Positions 6,962 to 9,803 of a stretch of 9,803 bases of DNA are shown here, in pieces (within the stretch, counting starts at the first letter, position 1; the number at the start of each line of letters is the position of its first letter). Made by a program: the position numbers and the translations under genes. The notes beneath the pieces are model-generated. The model ran no database searches, was not told where the DNA came from, and was given only the letters and a program-made list of their open reading frames with translations. The DNA is from Fidelibacterota bacterium. GTDB lineage: Bacteria > Bipolaricaulota > Bipolaricaulia > UBA7950 > UBA9294. The stretch lies in NCBI GenBank assembly GCA_024278395.1, contig JAJRTG010000216.1, positions 1 through 9,803 on the forward strand, in the 5' to 3' direction.

Positions 6962-7270
6962 ATGGCGAGAGAGAAGATCAGAATCAAGCTGCGGGGCTAC
7001 GATCACGAGCTGGTGGACAGTTCCGTCCGCAAGATTGTGGAGGCAGCGAAGGAGACACGGGCTAAGATAGCGGGGCCGATCCCCCTCCCGACGAGGCGGC
7101 GGATCTACACGGTACTGCGTTCCCCGCATATCGACAAGCGGTCGATGGAGCACTTCGAACGGAAGATCCACACCCGCTTGCTCGATATAAAAGAGCCGAC
7201 CTCGGAGACGATCAACGCCCTGATGGATATCGAGCTCCCGACCGGGATCGATATCGAGATCAAGCTATAG
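6962..7270 (+). CDS. rpsJ: 30S ribosomal protein S10
   Basis: S10 is a 30S head protein and, as NusE, a partner of NusB and NusG in transcription antitermination. The product is 102 residues, the normal size. Recognisable segments are KIRIKLRGYDHELVDSS near the start, GPIPLPTRRRIYTVLRSPH in the middle and the ending LPTGIDIEIKL. A purine-rich AGAGG at 6948-6952, inside the end of fusA, serves as ribosome binding site. The gene begins two bases after the fusA TAG, so the long S10 leader through which L4 controls this operon in E. coli cannot be present here. It ends in TAG. Confidence 0.98.
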   Translation: MAREKIRIKLRGYDHELVDSSVRKIVEAAKETRAKIAGPIPLPTRRRIYTVLRSPHIDKRSMEHFERKIHTRLLDIKEPTSETINALMDIELPTGIDIEIKL

Positions 7271-7286
7271 ACGGAGGTTCAAGAGG

Positions 7287-7910
7287 ATGGCTCTAGGAAT
7301 CTTAGCGCGAAAGATTGGAATGACGCAGGTCTTCGTCGACGACCGTGCCGTAGGGGCTACTGTGATCGTGGCCCCGCCGTGTACGGTGGTGCGGGTGAAG
7401 ACCGTGGAGACGGACGGGTACAACGCCCTTCAGCTCGGTTACGAGGAGATCCCGGAGCGTAAGGCGACAAAGCCGTTGCTCGGGCACTTCAAGAAGGCCG
7501 GAGTGCCTCCCCATCGCCACCTGTTCGAGGTGCGGGTGGACGACCCCGATTCCTACAACGTAGGGGATAAGATCGGGGTCGATCTATTTGAAGAGGGGGA
7601 GAAGATCGACGTCACCGGGGTCTCACGTGGGCTCGGGTTCCAGGGGGTGGTGAAGCGCTGGAACTTCGCCGGAGGTCCGAAGACGCATGGCTCGAACTTC
7701 CACCGCCGCCCCGGCTCGGTGGGGCAGTGCGTGGAGCCCGGCCGGGTGGTCAAGGGGCGTAAGCTTCCTGGGCATGCGGGGAGCAGACGGGTGACGGTGA
7801 AGGGGCTGCGGGTGCTCAAGGTCGATCCTGAGAGGAACCTGATCGTGCTGCTCGGCTCGACCCCGGGCGCCCGTGGGACGTTGCTTAAGTTGAGGAAGAG
7901 CCATGGTTGA
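7287..7910 (+). CDS. rplC: 50S ribosomal protein L3
   Basis: L3 is an early-assembling 50S protein whose extended loop reaches towards the peptidyl transferase centre. The product is 207 residues, close to the E. coli length. It opens with LGILARKIGMTQVF and carries the characteristic internal loop GVVKRWNFAGGPKTHGSNFH, followed by GSVGQ (the glutamine corresponds to the one methylated by PrmB in E. coli) and the basic GRKLPGHAGSRRVTVKGLRV. The ribosome binding site is GGAGGT at 7273-7278. A second AAGAGG directly abuts the ATG and is too close to act. The last eight bases overlap the start of rplD (ATGGTTGA), a usual sign of translational coupling. Confidence 0.98.
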   Translation: MALGILARKIGMTQVFVDDRAVGATVIVAPPCTVVRVKTVETDGYNALQLGYEEIPERKATKPLLGHFKKAGVPPHRHLFEVRVDDPDSYNVGDKIGVDLFEEGEKIDVTGVSRGLGFQGVVKRWNFAGGPKTHGSNFHRRPGSVGQCVEPGRVVKGRKLPGHAGSRRVTVKGLRVLKVDPERNLIVLLGSTPGARGTLLKLRKSHG

Positions 7911-8535
7911 AGCGAAACTCTATTTATTTGACGATACGGAAGCCGAGCCGAAGACCGTTGAACTCGACGAGCATATCTTCGCCGCGCCGGTGAACACCGA
8001 CCTCCTCTACCGGGCGGTGCGGATGCAGCTCTTGAACCGGCGGCAGGGGACCCATTCCACCAAGACGCGCGGTGAGGCGCGTGGGGGGGGACGTAAGCCG
8101 TGGCGCCAGAAGGGAACAGGGCGCGCCCGCGCCGGTTCGCGGCGCTCTCCGCTGTGGGTGGGCGGAGGAACGGTCTTTGGCCCCAAACCGAGGTCCTATG
8201 AGATCAAGCTTCCGAAGAAGATGAAGCGGGCGGCGCTCGCCTCTGCTCTGTCCGACCGGGCGGGATCTGGGAAGATCGTCCTGGTCGACAAAGCCGGGTT
8301 CACCGCCCCGAAGACGAAGAGGGCGATCGAGCTCCTGAGTCGGTTGGGAATGGCCGCATCGACCCTGGTAGTCGTCTCCAGGAGCGAGTATAATCTCCCG
8401 GTCAAGAAGTCCTTCTCCAACATCCCGCAGGTGAAGTGCCTGGCGACCCCGGGATTGAACGTATACGACATTCTGCGTCATGAGGGACTTGTTTTGACGT
8501 TGGGGGCACTTGAGGAGTTGAAAACGAGGTTCTAG
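7903..8535 (+). CDS. rplD: 50S ribosomal protein L4
   Basis: L4 binds 23S rRNA and its extended basic loop lines the nascent-peptide exit tunnel near L22. The product is 210 residues, slightly longer than the E. coli protein (201). The loop is clear at about residues 52-90: THSTKTRGEARGGGRK, PWRQKGTGRARAGSRRSP and GGGTVFGPKPRSY. The globular part ends with LNVYDILRHEGLVLTLGALEEL, typical of the family. The start overlaps the rplC stop by eight bases and is preceded by a purine-rich GAGGAAGAG (7892-7900). In E. coli L4 represses its own operon, but no matching leader is visible here. An eight-G run at 8083-8090 encodes the conserved glycines. The stop is TAG. Confidence 0.98.
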   Translation: MVEAKLYLFDDTEAEPKTVELDEHIFAAPVNTDLLYRAVRMQLLNRRQGTHSTKTRGEARGGGRKPWRQKGTGRARAGSRRSPLWVGGGTVFGPKPRSYEIKLPKKMKRAALASALSDRAGSGKIVLVDKAGFTAPKTKRAIELLSRLGMAASTLVVVSRSEYNLPVKKSFSNIPQVKCLATPGLNVYDILRHEGLVLTLGALEELKTRF

Positions 8536-8536
8536 G

Positions 8537-8836
8537 ATGGCAAAACTAAGACATGCTGAAGATATCATCCTCGCGCCGCTTCTGACCGAGGAGACCTGGG
8601 CCAAGATAGCGGAGAACAAGTACGCGTTCCGCGTGGCCTTGGGGGCGAACAAGATCCAGATTCGCAAAGCGGTGGAGGAGCTGTTCAAGGTTAAGGTGGA
8701 GAAGGTGTGGACGGCGAATATGCCGGGTAAGCCGCGCCGAGAGCGGATGAACCAACTGCACGGTCGGACATCCCGGTGGCGTAAGGCGGTTGTCCGCCTC
8801 GCCCCCGGTGACCGCATCGACGTGATGGGAGGATAA
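8537..8836 (+). CDS. rplW: 50S ribosomal protein L23
   Basis: L23 lies at the tunnel exit and is the docking site for trigger factor and the signal recognition particle in bacteria. The product is 99 residues, the normal length. The family pattern is visible as PLLTEETWAKIAENKYAFRV (a variant of the usual P-x-x-TEK start), ANKIQIRKAVEELFKVKVEKV and the ending RWRKAVVRLAPGDRIDV. The middle basic loop, MPGKPRRERMNQLHGRT, is somewhat longer and more arginine-rich than the typical GKKKR loop. The gene starts one base after the rplD stop, with GAGG at 8526-8529 as ribosome binding site, and ends in TAA. Confidence 0.97.
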   Translation: MAKLRHAEDIILAPLLTEETWAKIAENKYAFRVALGANKIQIRKAVEELFKVKVEKVWTANMPGKPRRERMNQLHGRTSRWRKAVVRLAPGDRIDVMGG

Positions 8837-8840
8837 CAGG

Positions 8841-9677
8841 ATGGCGCTTAAGAGATTCAAGCCGACTTCACCCGGAATCCGCCACGCCGAGTGGCCCGAT
8901 TACTCCGAGCTGACCAAGGTCAGGCCGGAGAAGAGCCTGTTGCGGCCGTTGCCCAAGAGCGGAGGGCGGAACAACCAGGGTAGGATCACCTCCCGCTTTC
9001 GCGGCGGCGGGCATAAACGGCTGTATCGGGTGATCGATTTCGCGCGCGACAAGGAAGGGATCCCGGCGCGGGTCGTCACCCGCGAGTACGACCCGAACCG
9101 CTCCGCGTGGATCACCCTCCTTCACTACGCCGACGGGGAGAAGCGCTACATCCTCTCTCCGATGGCGCTGGAGCCCGGGGCCGTCGTGGAGGCGGGGGAG
9201 AACGCCGAGGTGCGCGTTGGAAACGCAATGCCCATCAGGCGGATCCCTCTCGGGGCCACGATCCACAACCTGGAGCTCACCCCGGGAAGCGGGGGGAAGG
9301 TAGCGCGCGCGGCCGGCACCTCGGCGAAGCTGATCGGGAAAGAGGGCGGTCGGGCGCACATCCGCATGCCCTCGGGTGAGGTGAGGATATTCAGCGTCGA
9401 GTGCCGTGCGACGATCGGCGCGGTGAGCAATCCTGATCACAAGAACGTGAAGCATGGTAAGGCCGGACGCGTGCGCCATCTTGGGCGCAAACCGCACGTG
9501 CGCGGGGTGGCGATGAACCCGGTCGATCACCCGCACGGCGGCGGGGAGGGTCGGGCCCGGGTCGGGCGCCCTCAGGTGTCCCCGACCGGGAAGCTGGCCA
9601 AGGGCGGACGGACCCGCAAGAAGCGCAAGGCCTCGAGCGCCCTGATCGTGCGTCGCGCTGGTAAGGGGAGGAGATAA
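8841..9677 (+). CDS. rplB: 50S ribosomal protein L2
   Basis: L2 is among the most conserved 50S proteins. It is needed for subunit association and for peptidyl transferase activity. The product is 278 residues, close to the usual 273-276. Hallmarks are SGGRNNQGRITSRFRGGGHK (about 41-60), YRVIDFARDKEGIPA, EYDPNRSAWITLLHYADGEK, GAVSNPDHKN and the C-terminal RGVAMNPVDHPHGGGEGR. His230 and His232 in that last segment cover the functionally important E. coli His229 region. The protein ends with a very basic tail (KGGRTRKKRKASS). The start is four bases after rplW stops, with GGGAGG at 8827-8832 placed eight bases upstream, overlapping the rplW end. The stop is TAA. Confidence 0.98.
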   Translation: MALKRFKPTSPGIRHAEWPDYSELTKVRPEKSLLRPLPKSGGRNNQGRITSRFRGGGHKRLYRVIDFARDKEGIPARVVTREYDPNRSAWITLLHYADGEKRYILSPMALEPGAVVEAGENAEVRVGNAMPIRRIPLGATIHNLELTPGSGGKVARAAGTSAKLIGKEGGRAHIRMPSGEVRIFSVECRATIGAVSNPDHKNVKHGKAGRVRHLGRKPHVRGVAMNPVDHPHGGGEGRARVGRPQVSPTGKLAKGGRTRKKRKASSALIVRRAGKGRR

Positions 9678-9680
9678 GAG

Positions 9681-9803
9681 ATGCCGAGATCGACGAAGAA
9701 GGGTCCTTACGTGAAGGAGAGCCTGCTCAAGAAGGTGCAGCGGGCCAAGCGTGGGGAGCTCAAGGAGATCAAGACGTGGTCGCGGGCCTCGATGATCACC
9801 CCG
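9681..9803 (+). CDS. rpsS: 30S ribosomal protein S19 (3' end outside window)
   Basis: S19 is a 30S head protein that pairs with S13 near the A site. Only the first 41 codons are in the window. They read MPRSTKKGPYVKESLLKKV, then an acidic/basic stretch, then IKTWSRASMITP, which matches the usual MPRSLKKGPF start and IKTWSRRSTI segment. A strong GGGGAGGAG at 9665-9673 lies seven bases before the ATG and overlaps the end of rplB, whose stop is three bases upstream. The rplB-rpsS order is the standard S10 operon arrangement, so rplV and rpsC would be expected next. Confidence 0.96.
   Translation, partial: MPRSTKKGPYVKESLLKKVQRAKRGELKEIKTWSRASMITP

Noticed and set aside
8494..8522. TTGACG near the end of rplD as a promoter for rplW
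   Set aside because: No acceptable -10 hexamer at the right spacing (GTTGAA); rplW is one base from rplD and needs no separate promoter.
4005..9536. Other minus-strand open frames opposite rpsG/rpsL, fusA, rplC, rplD, rplW and rplB
   Set aside because: All are shadows of conserved plus-strand genes, with no family resemblance, no good ribosome binding sites and low-complexity composition.

Overview
The window is a 9.8 kb, GC-rich, all-plus-strand stretch of core information-processing genes from a bacterium. In order it holds rpoC (5' end outside the window), rpsL, rpsG, fusA, rpsJ, rplC, rplD, rplW, rplB and the start of rpsS. This is the end of the rpoBC operon joined directly to a fused str and S10 operon. 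There are no mobile elements, CRISPR arrays, tRNAs or rRNAs, and no gene-free stretch longer than about 35 bases. The RNA polymerase beta' subunit has no SI3 insertion inside the trigger loop, which argues against Proteobacteria and other SI3-bearing phyla. It also carries extra barrel-like repeats in the jaw region. The sequence alone does not place the organism further; an uncultivated GC-rich lineage is plausible.

Bases 1-3996 encode beta'. The reading frame is open from base 1 but contains an in-frame TAG at 1849-1851. The TAG lies between the bridge helix and first zinc cysteine on one side and the last three zinc cysteines and trigger loop on the other. Homology continues without a gap or frame change straight across it. 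TAG is the normal stop for four other genes here (rpsL, fusA, rpsJ, rplD), so wholesale reassignment of TAG is unlikely. The remaining options are a base error or nonsense mutation in the sequenced genome, local readthrough, or a genuinely two-part beta'. This is the main oddity of the window.

A near-consensus housekeeping promoter (TTGACA, 17 bases, TAAAAT) sits across the rpoC stop codon, just upstream of rpsL. It gives the ribosomal cluster its own predicted start, in addition to readthrough from rpoBC. From rpsL onward the genes are tightly packed, with gaps of 1-16 bases and one 8-base overlap between rplC and rplD. Nearly all have a clear Shine-Dalgarno sequence; fusA is the exception.

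The elongation factor Tu gene that usually follows fusA is absent. There is also no room for the leader or intergenic operators used in E. coli for S7 and L4 autoregulation. The cluster makes small-subunit proteins S12, S7, S10 and S19, large-subunit proteins L3, L4, L23 and L2, and the translocase EF-G, in line with coordinated ribosome production beside transcription machinery. Apart from the rpoC stop, I see no previously undescribed system.
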